From NCBI RefSeq assembly GCF_014212175.1, contig NZ_JACJVR010000020.1, forward strand, positions 42,720 through 106,719: a stretch of 64,000 bases of DNA. The letters are read 5' to 3'. A model generated the notes under the pieces. That model searched no databases. It worked only from the letters and a program-made list of their open reading frames with translations, and was not told where the DNA came from. Positions within the stretch are counted from its first letter, which is position 1; each line of letters starts with the position of its first letter. Made by a program: the position numbers and the translations under genes. The DNA comes from Cohnella xylanilytica. GTDB lineage: Bacteria > Bacillota > Bacilli > Paenibacillales > Paenibacillaceae. This document shows positions 16,437-24,999 of the stretch, piece by piece.

Positions 16437-17028
16437 GTTCGTTCCAGGACTCCTTCGTAATAGCTTGAACGGCGAGTTGACTGATTCGATCGACGTCCAG
16501 TTCGGAATTGCCCGCATAGTAGCGCAGTCCGCAGCAGCCGACCAATACGGCAAGCATGTGGTCGACGCTATCGTCTTCGCGCTGGGCGATCGATTGGAGC
16601 GGAACGTACAGTTGTTCCATAAATCGTCTCTTGGCGGGGGGCCGATCCTTCTCGGGCAAGCCCGCGTAATGTTCCATCGCCATCTTGTAGACGAGATAGG
16701 CGCGGGCGTCCGACTGCCACAGCCGGAGCAGCGCTATGCAATACGCCAACAGCTTCCTGTTCTCCGGGCCGCCGCCGGAGAGGTCAGCCCATTCCGCCAA
16801 GGCCTGCTCGCACCGCTCGAAGCCGCTGCCCAGCACATCTTCGATCAATAAATGCCGGTTGGGATAATAATGGTATACCGTGCCGTAACCAAGCTTGGCC
16901 TCGCGGGCGACGTCGCGAATATCGAAGCTGCCGCCCGTGCGGAAGTAGGCGTGCGCGGCGGCGTCCAGAATCTGTTCTCTGCGCTGCATGCGGATGAGCT
17001 CATTCTGTTCTTTGGTACGGGGGCACAT
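16411..17028 (-). CDS. TetR-family transcriptional regulator
   Basis: 205 residues. N-terminal helix-turn-helix: R-E-Q-I-L-D-A-A-A-H-A-Y-F then IRDVAREAKLGYGTVYHYYPNR, the classic TetR recognition helix. The C-terminal ligand domain is generic. ATG 17028 has AAGGAGG 11 nt upstream. It is upstream of and overlaps map, so it likely represses itself and map. Confidence 0.92.
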   Translation of the reverse strand: MCPRTKEQNELIRMQRREQILDAAAHAYFRTGGSFDIRDVAREAKLGYGTVYHYYPNRHLLIEDVLGSGFERCEQALAEWADLSGGGPENRKLLAYCIALLRLWQSDARAYLVYKMAMEHYAGLPEKDRPPAKRRFMEQLYVPLQSIAQREDDSVDHMLAVLVGCCGLRYYAGNSELDVDRISQLAVQAITKESWNEHGHFKKQA

Positions 17029-17261
17029 CGGCGACAGAGCCTCCTTGTATAGACCTGCAAATATGTCAATATAAAATAATAACGCATGGGGCGGGGATAA
17101 GCAAATGATCCGTTGCGAAAAAAAAGCGGGCATTCAATCCGTTTGAGGACTTTGTCCTACACTGGCAAATGAAACGATCCGATAATGTAGGTGAACGGCA
17201 CGATGCATGCGTTGAGCCGCGTCGACATCTGCAGATTTACGGGGGAGGAGAAGTCCGCGAA

Positions 17262-17564
17262 ATGAACTATCGCTTTTGCCAGCAAGTCACGATTGTGGAT
17301 ATGGATGATGAACTGCTCTCGGAAGTCCTATTCGAGCATGGGGAGTACGAGACGGCCGCTTTGTCGGTAGGGTCCTCCGTTCTGATTCACCAATTGGGGT
17401 TGAAGGAATTCAATGTCGTGTACGATAAGAGGGAAGGCAAGCTCGCCCGATATAAAGTCGCGGATATCGAGATCGATCTCGTGACGAAGCCCGCGGTCAC
17501 CCGCGTTTATTTGGAGCCGGTGAAGCTGATTGTCGGACAGCATGACATCGGGGAAATAGCGTAA
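17262..17564 (+). CDS. Conserved hypothetical small protein
   Basis: 100 residues, acidic, no TM segment or signal. Predicted mostly beta (QQVTIVDMDDELL, SSVLIHQLG, VADIEIDLVTKP, VTRVYLEPVKLIVG). The start ATG 17262 is preceded by GGGGGAGGAG, and the frame ends shortly before a terminator. I do not recognise the family. It converges on the hprK-like gene. Confidence 0.6.
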   Translation: MNYRFCQQVTIVDMDDELLSEVLFEHGEYETAALSVGSSVLIHQLGLKEFNVVYDKREGKLARYKVADIEIDLVTKPAVTRVYLEPVKLIVGQHDIGEIA

Positions 17565-17587
17565 AGGGCAGGGTAGAAAGGGGAAAG

Positions 17588-17619
17588 GCCGGGAACCTCC
17601 TCTCGAAGGGGTTGCCGGC
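17588..17619. terminator. Terminator-like hairpin
   Basis: GCCGGGAACC / GGTTGCCGGC stem, between convergent genes, followed by TTCTTC on the plus side. Confidence 0.5.
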
Positions 17620-17626
17620 TTCTTCG

Positions 17627-18541
17627 TCAGTCCATCGAATTCTGAATTCGCTGCATGAATTCTTCCGCGGCGCTGTAGCCGAGCTGCTTCAGATACCAGT
17701 TGTTGGCCGCCGCTTCGATCAGACCGGCGACATCGCGGCCGGGCTGCAGCGGAATCTGGATATGCGGAATCTGTACGCCCATATAATCGGTGAACCGGGG
17801 CTCGAGCTCCAGCGCGTTGCTGAGCTCGCCTTCCCGCCAGGTCGTCAACTCGATATCGAGCACGATGCGAGTCTCGTCCTGGAACGCTCTTCGCCCGTAC
17901 TGGCGGACGACGTTGATCAAGCCGACGCTGCGCAGCGCGAGGAATTCCCGGGTCGTCCCGTTGTGCGATCCGATCAGCAGCGCCGGGCCCAGCTTCTTGA
18001 GCACGACGATATCGTCCGCGACGAACCGATGGCCTCTGCGGATGAGGGTGTGCGCGGTCTCGCTTTTGCCGATACCGGACTTGCCCCGCAGCAAGATCCC
18101 GATTCCCGATACGTTCACGCATACGCCGTGGATCGACTGCTCCGGCGCCAGCGCCTTCACCAGGTAGCCGTCCAGCTTGGCGATGAACTCCACGGTCGCC
18201 TCGGGCGTACGCAGCAGCGGAATGCCTTCCTCGTCGCAGAACTTCTTCAGATAAGGCAATTCCTGCTGTCCGGCCGTCACGATGAAGCAGGGCGGATGGT
18301 ATTTGACGATATTGCCGATATGAAGCAGCCGCTCCTCGATGCTTAGCTGCAGCAGATAGGTGATCTCCTTGCGGCCCAGCACCTGCACGCGCTCCATCGG
18401 GAAAAATTCGAAGTAACCGACGAATTCCAGGCCCGGCCTGTGCGCCCGAGAACGCGAAATTTCCCGGTCGAGCCGCCCGCCGCCCGCCACCACCTCTAGC
18501 TTGAAATGATCCGCGAGACTCTGCACGGTGATGGTCTTCAC
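17627..18541 (-). CDS. HPr kinase/phosphorylase homologue, divergent
   Basis: 304 residues. It has the N-terminal domain, catalytic-region H138 (SIHGV), P-loop G153-KSGIGKS-160 and D176-D177 (FVADD). The C-terminal signature, normally L-E-I-R-G-x-G-I, is altered to L-A-L-R-S-V-G-L (about 201-208), losing the conserved Glu. GTG 18541 is the start, with AAAGGAGG 8 nt upstream. Canonical hprK sits with lgt and ppaX; this copy is isolated, so it is probably a second, specialised paralogue. Its target may or may not be HPr Ser46. Confidence 0.82.
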   Translation of the reverse strand: MKTITVQSLADHFKLEVVAGGGRLDREISRSRAHRPGLEFVGYFEFFPMERVQVLGRKEITYLLQLSIEERLLHIGNIVKYHPPCFIVTAGQQELPYLKKFCDEEGIPLLRTPEATVEFIAKLDGYLVKALAPEQSIHGVCVNVSGIGILLRGKSGIGKSETAHTLIRRGHRFVADDIVVLKKLGPALLIGSHNGTTREFLALRSVGLINVVRQYGRRAFQDETRIVLDIELTTWREGELSNALELEPRFTDYMGVQIPHIQIPLQPGRDVAGLIEAAANNWYLKQLGYSAAEEFMQRIQNSMD

Positions 18542-18629
18542 GCGGACAACCTCCTTTGGCATGCATGTGATCAATCTCGGAATACTTCGATATTTTCTAC
18601 GGAGGTGCAGGCTATTCCTGCGCAAACGC

Positions 18630-18736
18630 GTTCTCGCCCTGAGCGAAGCGGGCTTCGGGAACGCGAAGCTGTACGCGGGCAGCTGACGCGATCGGATCTC
18701 GTACGACGAGAATCCGGCGGCGACAGGGGAAGAGTA
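18630..18736 (+). pseudogene. Degenerate remnant of a rhodanese 3' end
   Basis: Closely matches the last third of the rhodanese C-terminal domain (12626-12734): FLAL-SEAGF-N-KLYAGS can be read, then TGG (Trp) is replaced by TGA, and the frame continues to the equivalent TAA at 18734-18736. Many differences are synonymous or third-position, so this looks like the tail of an old paralogue rather than a fresh copy. Similarity continues about 25 bp past the stop. Confidence 0.75.
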
Positions 18737-18807
18737 AGAGTCGAGAGGCCGCGTCGGACGCAGTTGCGGGAACCCTAGAGCCGGCCAAATGGAGAGTGTA
18801 CGAAGGA

Positions 18808-19596
18808 TTAAGCTTTAATCGCAATGAAAATCTCGACAACCGCATCGTCCGGATTATGACACCGCTCGTCGTATCGTTCGAAGTCGCCGGCGAACGTCCG
18901 TTCGTAGCCGGTAGAGGAGGCCGCCCATCTCCAGATGCGTTGCCAGGCTTCCACAACGACCTGTACAGAGGGGCCGCGGCGCGTTACGAACACAGCATAC
19001 TTTCCGGCGGGGACGACGACGTTATCCAGTTCCTTCGAGCTAAGCGGACTTTCGCCGCCCCCGCCCGCATTTGCCGATACGCCCGCTAGCACGGAATATT
19101 CGCCGTCCGCCCCATCCTCGTAGTCATAGTACAAGCCGTAGACGACGCCCGGCTCGGCAGAAGCCGCCGCCAGCTGTCCCCCCGGACCCGACCAGAATCG
19201 ACTCCACAGCTGGGGAATTGCCCCGTCCGGCGAAGCTTCGCGCCGATTCGTCGTCCGCGCGGACAGTCCCGCTAACCGCAGCCCGGAATGCTCCACGATC
19301 CGGTCGGGGCCTTCCGCCGCATCAGCAGCAATTCCCGTTGACCAACGCTTCAACGAAGGCAGATAAGCCTGCAGCATCGCTCTAGCCGACTGTTCCTCCT
19401 TGCCTTCCTCCACCAGAATCGAGGTGCACAGCTCGACCATTCCTTCAACTGTCAGATCCGGTTGAGTAAACGCGCCGTTTTCGTAGCAGTATTTGCAAAA
19501 CTCCGAGGTCAGCTCCCCGTTCGATTCCGTTCCGTACAATGCGCTCTCGGGCATAGGCATGCCGCAGCTCTGGCAGGCAATCAACGTTGTGGTCAT
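18808..19596 (-). CDS. Zinc-ribbon plus GyrI-like effector-binding protein
   Basis: 262 residues. The N terminus carries a Cys4 zinc ribbon (C-Q-S-C-G-M-P-M then F-C-K-Y-C-Y-E), and the region about 40-85 is helical. The C-terminal half (about 105-262) follows the GyrI/AraC effector-binding fold, with a typical PAGKYAVFVTRRGP strand and an E-x-W-Q-R-I-W-x-W segment. ATG 19596 lies 8 nt after AAGGAG. Paired with the WYL regulator directly upstream, it probably senses a small molecule. No DNA-binding domain is present. Confidence 0.8.
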   Translation of the reverse strand: MTTTLIACQSCGMPMPESALYGTESNGELTSEFCKYCYENGAFTQPDLTVEGMVELCTSILVEEGKEEQSARAMLQAYLPSLKRWSTGIAADAAEGPDRIVEHSGLRLAGLSARTTNRREASPDGAIPQLWSRFWSGPGGQLAAASAEPGVVYGLYYDYEDGADGEYSVLAGVSANAGGGGESPLSSKELDNVVVPAGKYAVFVTRRGPSVQVVVEAWQRIWRWAASSTGYERTFAGDFERYDERCHNPDDAVVEIFIAIKA

Positions 19597-19696
19597 CGTC
19601 ATTTCTCCTTGGATTATAAGGTGTTAGGCGTTTTTTATCGACTGCTCTGGGCCATCGACATCCTCAGCATACAAGGAGAAACCTGACAACCCATTG

Positions 19697-20662
19697 TCAA
19701 GTTCTATCGGCACCGCTATAAAGATGAGCCGTCGCCTCGGCAAGCTCCTGGATTTTCTCGCGTATATGCCAAGGCTCCAGCACCTCGACTTCGGGACCGA
19801 AGCTCAGGATAAACCCGTATAGCCATCGGTCCTCGGGATAATACTCCGTTACCGTGTACCGGCCGTCGCCGCTGTCGCTGAGAGCTTCCACGCCGAACCA
19901 TTCCTCGGCCAGATGCTTGCTGGACTTGCTGAAGCTCAGCACCAGCTTCATTCGGCGAACCGAGGAGCGCTCCGGCGATAACCACTCGGCATTCCACGGC
20001 AGCGACTCGGGGGACACGGCGCGCCGTTCGAACGGCTGACGCTCCAGCAGCACCACATCCCTCATCCGGTGCAGCTTAAAGAAGCGGAACCCCTCCCGCT
20101 GCTTGCAATAGGCGTAGAGGTACCAGGACTGCCCCTTCAGCACAAGCGTATGCGGCTCCACGATCCGCTCCGAGGTCCGGCCGTCCGGGCTGCAGTATGT
20201 AAAGCCGACCGACAGGGTTCTCTCTACGGCGTCGCTCAGCCATTTTAGCTTCTCTTCGAGCTGGCCTTTGCGCCCCCAGGACGACAGATCGACAATCAGC
20301 TGCTTGCTGCGAATATCGAAATCCATGGAGCGAGACTCCGGAATCACGCTGGCGATTTTCTCGAGCAGCAGCTCCGGATTGGGGCCCGCTTGAGAGGTCG
20401 ACAAGCTCCGCAGCGCCGTTGCGATCGTCGCCAGCTCCTCGTCGGTCAGCAGGTTGCGATCCAGCCGATACCCTTCCATCAAGGCGATTCCCCCACCCGC
20501 GCCTTGATGGGTGACGACAGGGATACCGGCTTGATTGATCGTCTCGATATCGCGGTAGATCGTGCGCACGGATACTTCGAATTGATCGGCCAGCTCTTGC
20601 GCGAGCACCTTTTTGCGGTTAAGCAACAGGATAATAATCGAGAGCAGGCGATCCAGCTTCAC
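19697..20662 (-). CDS. YafY-type HTH/WYL-domain regulator
   Basis: 321 residues: N-terminal HTH_11 (KVLAQELADQFEVSVRTIYRDIETI), middle WYL domain with V-L-K-G-Q-S-W-Y-L-Y-A-Y-C, and a C-terminal WCX region. It lies 100 nt upstream of the zinc-ribbon/GyrI gene on the same strand and probably regulates it. WYL domains bind nucleic acid or nucleotide-like ligands. Confidence 0.92.
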   Translation of the reverse strand: MKLDRLLSIIILLLNRKKVLAQELADQFEVSVRTIYRDIETINQAGIPVVTHQGAGGGIALMEGYRLDRNLLTDEELATIATALRSLSTSQAGPNPELLLEKIASVIPESRSMDFDIRSKQLIVDLSSWGRKGQLEEKLKWLSDAVERTLSVGFTYCSPDGRTSERIVEPHTLVLKGQSWYLYAYCKQREGFRFFKLHRMRDVVLLERQPFERRAVSPESLPWNAEWLSPERSSVRRMKLVLSFSKSSKHLAEEWFGVEALSDSGDGRYTVTEYYPEDRWLYGFILSFGPEVEVLEPWHIREKIQELAEATAHLYSGADRT

Positions 20663-20717
20663 CTTTTCAATGAACCTCCTCTATCTGGAGTCTACAGTTA
20701 CATTGGATGTCGCCGCA

Positions 20718-23006
20718 TCATAATTTAGCCCATCCGAATACCGGCCTCAGAAGCTTGCGAATCCAATAAGCGATGATCGTCCCCGGGCCCCATGAACCGG
20801 GCTTCTGCAAGTATTCCATGTATTGATCGTTGATGATATAAGTCCAGGTGGATGAGGGGGTCTTGAGTCCGAACTCCTCCCACTTCGCCGGATCGTTCGA
20901 ACCTCCGAGCCTTGCGAGCATATTCGCCGTCTCTCTATTGATTTTAGCCGGAATTTGCTCGTATGCCTGGATGATTTGCGCATGAAATTCGTCGATCGGA
21001 TTGCGGTTGGCAAGGCTCGTCAAATGGATGCCTTCGCGAATGTAAGCAACGTATGCCAGGTGGTCCGCCCAGAACTTGTCGATATAATAAAGCCGCACCC
21101 GCCGCTCCGAGGGGCTCATCGGCTTCTCGCCTTGCAAAATTCCGAGCCGCTCCCCGTACAGAATACGCCTCTGTTCCTCTACCATATCCGAATAACGGTT
21201 CAATTCCAGGCGGAGATGGAAGTTTTGACCCATAACGACGCGCTGAAGATGCGCGATTTTGCCGACGAGCACCGACTCTTCGAGAGCCTCGTCCTGCCTA
21301 AGCTCGCGAATCGCTTTATCGATGCCGAATCGAAGGAACAGCTCGTCTTCCAAGCTTACGAAAAAGACGGAAGCTCCCGGGTCGCCTTGGCGGCCGGAAC
21401 GCCCGCGCAGCTGGTTGTCGATCCGCACGCTGTCGTGCACGTGCGTGCCGATCACGTACAACCCGCCCAGCTTGGCGACAGCTTCGGCTTGCGCGGGGTC
21501 GCCGCCGCCGAGCCGAATGTCGACGCCGCGTCCCGCCATATTCGTAGACACCGTCACGGCGCCGATCTCTCCCGCTTTGGCGATGATCTCGGCCTCTTCC
21601 GCGTCGTTCTTCGCATTAAGAACATGGCAAGGCACGTCGGCAGCCGCTAGCGCCTTCGCCAGCCTGTCGGACTCCTCGACGCTTGACGTCCCGATGAGAA
21701 TCGGACGTCCCGCCGCATGGACGGAGGAGATCTCTTGTACAAGCGCCTTAAGTTTGGCTTCTTTATGGGTATAAATCCGGTGCGGCTGGTCGATCCGAAT
21801 GTTTGGCCGGTTCGGCGGAATCGGCACGACCTGCAGCCCATAAATCGCTTCGAATTCCATTGCGGAGACGCGAGCGGTAGCCGTCATTCCGCAAATCTTC
21901 GGATACAAGCTAAGGAAGTGTTGAAGGGTAATCGTCCCGAGAATGTTCCCGCCGGCTCTCGACTGCAGCCCTTCCTTCGCCGCCAGCGCGGCTTGCAGCC
22001 CGTCCGGCAAATGCCGGTTCTCCGCCACGCGGCCGGTATATTCGTCGATCAGCTCGATTCTGCCGTCCCGGACGATGTAATCGACGTCTCTTCTCAATAA
22101 CGCCTCCGCATGCAGCGCGCAGTTTAGCGACGATAACAAATGGCTATTACGGCTCTCGTACAAATTGCCGCATCCCAGCAGCGATTCCGCTCTCGCCGCG
22201 CCCGCTTCATTCAAATAAACGTTCCGCTTGAACTCGTCGAAGTCGTAATGCTCCTCCTGCGCGAGCTGCCTGGCTACTTCCGCGAAGCGAAGGCCGTCGC
22301 TGCCGGAAGAGCCCGGCTCGCCGGCGATGACGAGCGGCACTCGCGCTTCGTCGAGCAGAAGCGAATCCGCTTCGTCGACGATAACGTAGCGGAAGGGGCG
22401 ATGCGCGGTATCGGCTTCGTCTAGCGCGATCGTATCGCGCAAATAATCGAATCCCGCCTCTTTGGCCGTCACATAGGTGATGTCCGCGGCGTACGCTTCC
22501 CTTTTCTCAGATAGACTCATACCCGCTTGAACCGATTGGACCGTTAACCCGAGGAACCGATAGATCGGGCCCATCCATTCCGCATCCCGCTTGGCCAGAT
22601 AATCGTTAAAGGTCAGCACATGAACGCCCGCGCCGGTTAGCGCATTTAGATAAGCAGGCATAACGGCAGAGAGCGTCTTCCCCTCGCCGGTATGCTGCTC
22701 GATCAAAAATCCCTCGTGCAGAGCGATGGCAGCCATGATCTGAACCTCGTAGGGCCGCAAACCGAGCTTTCTCTTCGCGGCTTCGCAGACTAGCGCATAG
22801 GCATCGACAAGCAGCTCGTCCAATGGCGTGCCCGATTGCGCTTGCTGCTTCAACCGGAGAGATTCCGCTTGCAGCCGCTTGTCGTCCCATGCCTCCAAGT
22901 TGCGTCCTCGGATGAGCCCCGCTTTGTCCCGATAACTCTTCAGCTTATGCCGGGTATCGCGGTCTTTGATTTTTTGCGCCAACCTGACGGCTGCATTCAT
23001 CGGCAT
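20718..23006 (-). CDS. SecA2-like accessory preprotein translocase ATPase
   Basis: 762 residues. Contains the SecA core in order: Walker A TGEGKT (106-111), DEAD box V-D-E-A-D-S-L-L-L-D-E-A-R (210-222), preprotein-crosslinking region, TSSVEESD, TNMAGRGVDI, R-G-R-S-G-R-Q-G-D-P-G (helicase motif VI) and the helical wing. It is shorter than housekeeping SecA (about 840) and lacks the C-terminal zinc-binding SecB tail. The ATG has GAGGAG 7 nt upstream. No secY2 or glycoprotein substrate gene is adjacent; the S-layer-domain protein at 30-34 kb is the nearest surface protein. Confidence 0.9.
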   Translation of the reverse strand: MPMNAAVRLAQKIKDRDTRHKLKSYRDKAGLIRGRNLEAWDDKRLQAESLRLKQQAQSGTPLDELLVDAYALVCEAAKRKLGLRPYEVQIMAAIALHEGFLIEQHTGEGKTLSAVMPAYLNALTGAGVHVLTFNDYLAKRDAEWMGPIYRFLGLTVQSVQAGMSLSEKREAYAADITYVTAKEAGFDYLRDTIALDEADTAHRPFRYVIVDEADSLLLDEARVPLVIAGEPGSSGSDGLRFAEVARQLAQEEHYDFDEFKRNVYLNEAGAARAESLLGCGNLYESRNSHLLSSLNCALHAEALLRRDVDYIVRDGRIELIDEYTGRVAENRHLPDGLQAALAAKEGLQSRAGGNILGTITLQHFLSLYPKICGMTATARVSAMEFEAIYGLQVVPIPPNRPNIRIDQPHRIYTHKEAKLKALVQEISSVHAAGRPILIGTSSVEESDRLAKALAAADVPCHVLNAKNDAEEAEIIAKAGEIGAVTVSTNMAGRGVDIRLGGGDPAQAEAVAKLGGLYVIGTHVHDSVRIDNQLRGRSGRQGDPGASVFFVSLEDELFLRFGIDKAIRELRQDEALEESVLVGKIAHLQRVVMGQNFHLRLELNRYSDMVEEQRRILYGERLGILQGEKPMSPSERRVRLYYIDKFWADHLAYVAYIREGIHLTSLANRNPIDEFHAQIIQAYEQIPAKINRETANMLARLGGSNDPAKWEEFGLKTPSSTWTYIINDQYMEYLQKPGSWGPGTIIAYWIRKLLRPVFGWAKL

Positions 23007-23051
23007 ACGATCGCTCCTCGGTAGAAATACGCGATTCCGTGATCCCGGATA

Positions 23052-24161
23052 TTACTCGGTCAGGAGCCATGTCCATACCAAAAGCACAATAAAGACTCCC
23101 GCAATCGTTGCGATCGTTAACCGGCCCATCGGCCTGGCCATATTGACAGTCCAGCCAATGCCGTACCGCTTCGGAACGATAATCGCCGGATCCTCAGGAT
23201 TGGAATAGATCATGCCCATCGTTCTCCAATACCGATCGCCCTGCGAAGGAGCATCTCGTTGCTGGTCCAGTCCCCGCACCCTCAAATAAACGAACATGCC
23301 CAGCAGCAGCAGATCGGCCGTAAGCATAAGCGGGAACGCCAAATGGATCCACAAGTCGAATTGGATCGAGTATAGCCTGCCCGCTTGGAACAGCCCCAAG
23401 AATACGGTCGCGGCCAGCGAGATGCCCCATATCGTGGATGAGTGGATTCGCTTGTACCGGATTTGCTTCTGCAGCGAGCCTTCCGGGTCTGCCGGATCCA
23501 GAGAGGTTCTTGCTCTGCCGTTAAGGAGGTTCAGAAGCATGAAAAGTCCGGTTACGATAAGCTGTCCGAAGTTCTCGTAGAAGACGGAGCTGAGGGATTT
23601 GGTAGAATACCAGCGATACCAGTCCGGCATCCGGTCCGCATACCGGTGTATGGCGAAATAATCCGGGATATCGCCCCACTTCGCAATGGCGATGACGACG
23701 CACACCGCGATTACGGCCAAGTGAGCGCCGAACCAGGGCAAGCCGAACGCGGGGGCACGATGCCGTCTGTTCGAGATGCTGGCTACCCTTCTGTTGTCGA
23801 CGGGGACCTGCCAATCGCGGATTGCATTCAATCGCAGCGCCGATTGTCTGCAGATCGCGACCGCGATGCCGGAGAGCGGAAATAGAAGGAACAGCGCGAT
23901 CAGAACGTATACCAAAGCGTGCGCAGCGTCCCGGTGCCGAATCCATAAGAAGCAAGCGGCGGCCACAACCAGCACGAATATTCCCATCACAATCGCATAT
24001 TGCACGCGTATCCGCCGGACGGCCGGGTCCTGCGCCTCGTCAGGCGGAATCGCTACTCCGAACAGCAAGGTTCGGGGACCGAAGAAATTTTGTACGACGA
24101 TCAACAGCGCTTGAACAAAGTATAGGCTTGCGACCGCTATGAAGGTTCCATTCGTCATCAT
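23052..24161 (-). CDS. DUF1648/DUF5808 membrane protein
   Basis: About 369 residues with about eight membrane segments. The short DUF1648 motif W-G-D-I-P-D-Y-F-A-I-H-R (about 167-178) and the C-terminal M-I-Y-S-N-P-E-D-P DUF5808 signature are clear. Relatives (YhdP/SdpI-like) accompany YtrA-type GntR regulators. ATG 24161 overlaps the GntR stop (ATGA) and lies 7 nt after GGAGGGG. Function unknown, perhaps bacteriocin immunity or envelope sensing. Confidence 0.85.
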   Translation of the reverse strand: MMTNGTFIAVASLYFVQALLIVVQNFFGPRTLLFGVAIPPDEAQDPAVRRIRVQYAIVMGIFVLVVAAACFLWIRHRDAAHALVYVLIALFLLFPLSGIAVAICRQSALRLNAIRDWQVPVDNRRVASISNRRHRAPAFGLPWFGAHLAVIAVCVVIAIAKWGDIPDYFAIHRYADRMPDWYRWYSTKSLSSVFYENFGQLIVTGLFMLLNLLNGRARTSLDPADPEGSLQKQIRYKRIHSSTIWGISLAATVFLGLFQAGRLYSIQFDLWIHLAFPLMLTADLLLLGMFVYLRVRGLDQQRDAPSQGDRYWRTMGMIYSNPEDPAIIVPKRYGIGWTVNMARPMGRLTIATIAGVFIVLLVWTWLLTE

Positions 24162-24559
24162 TGGCCGTCCCCTCCGCGCTTCCTGATGGCGTCCCCATAC
24201 AGCCTTCTGCATTGATTCACGAATGCTTCTTCCGTCATTCCGCGCACGGCCGCTTCCGCCGCGAGCGAACGAAGCTGCCGGAACAGCTTGGCCTCGAATT
24301 CCGCCGTCACGCCCGGCATCGCGTCCGGCTGGACGATAACGCCTCTCTTCCGGTGCACTTGCAGAAACCCGTCCTGCTTCAGCAAGGTGTAGGACTTGTT
24401 GACCGTATGCAGATTGATGCCTAGACTCTCCGCCAGATTCCGAACGGACGGAAGCGGGTCTCCCGGCTTCAATGCGCCCGATGCGATCCCTTCGATCAGC
24501 CGGTCGATTAATTGCTCGTATAGCGGATTCTCCGATTGCAGATCCAGCTCGATGAACAT
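24158..24559 (-). CDS. GntR-family regulator, YtrA subfamily
   Basis: 133 residues: winged helix (P-L-Y-E-Q-L-I-D-R-L-I-E-G-I, L-P-S-V-R-N-L-A-E-S-L-G-I-N-L-H-T-V) plus the short helical YtrA dimer tail. It is the first gene of a two-gene operon with the DUF1648 protein and likely represses it. Confidence 0.93.
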   Translation of the reverse strand: MFIELDLQSENPLYEQLIDRLIEGIASGALKPGDPLPSVRNLAESLGINLHTVNKSYTLLKQDGFLQVHRKRGVIVQPDAMPGVTAEFEAKLFRQLRSLAAEAAVRGMTEEAFVNQCRRLYGDAIRKRGGDGQ

Positions 24560-24772
24560 GAATCGTTCTCCTTATAGCACTGACATAAGGTTGGGTTGCG
24601 GCGAGCGTCGACCCGCCTTCGTTCTATCTGTTATATGTATTATATAACAGATATACAAAGGGAGAGCAATATCCATTTGCGGCCACAAGAAAGGGGCTGT
24701 CCCAAAAGTCATCCAAATGACTTAGGGATGGCCCCTACTTCTTAGGTAGCGATTGAAATTTTTTTTGGGGGA

Positions 24773-24881
24773 TGTATCTCCTTCCGGTTGCTGTTGCCGC
24801 CGTGAAATTTGGAATGGTAACCCCGTAACAAGGGGATTTCACGGCGGCAAAGGCAAACGCTTCGCTCCTCCAGGAGATACA
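24773..24881. repeat. Nested hairpin in the IS leader
   Basis: TGTATCTCCT (24773-24782) pairs with AGGAGATACA (24872-24881), TTGCCGCCGTGAAAT (24794-24808) with ATTTCACGGCGGCAA (24836-24850), and CCCC (24821-24824) with GGGG (24832-24835). Together they make one long nested structure upstream of the transposase. Confidence 0.8.
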
Positions 24882-24930
24882 CACCCTTATTTTCCTCATC
24901 GCTTCTCTCAGAAAACCTTCACCCTTAAAC

Positions 24931-24999
24931 ACAAAGAAACCGTTCTTTGGTAAAATGGAGGTACCACCCAACCATTTACGAAAGGAACGGTTTCTTTGT
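24931..24999 (+). promoter_or_regulatory. Hairpin hiding the transposase ribosome binding site
   Basis: ACAAAGAAACCGTTC (24931-24945) is perfectly complementary to GAACGGTTTCTTTGT (24985-24999). The 3' arm follows AAAGGA and contains the TTG start codon at 24996, so read-through transcripts would have translation start blocked. Transcripts that begin inside the stem would not. This layout is known as protection against outside transcription in other insertion sequences. Confidence 0.65.
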
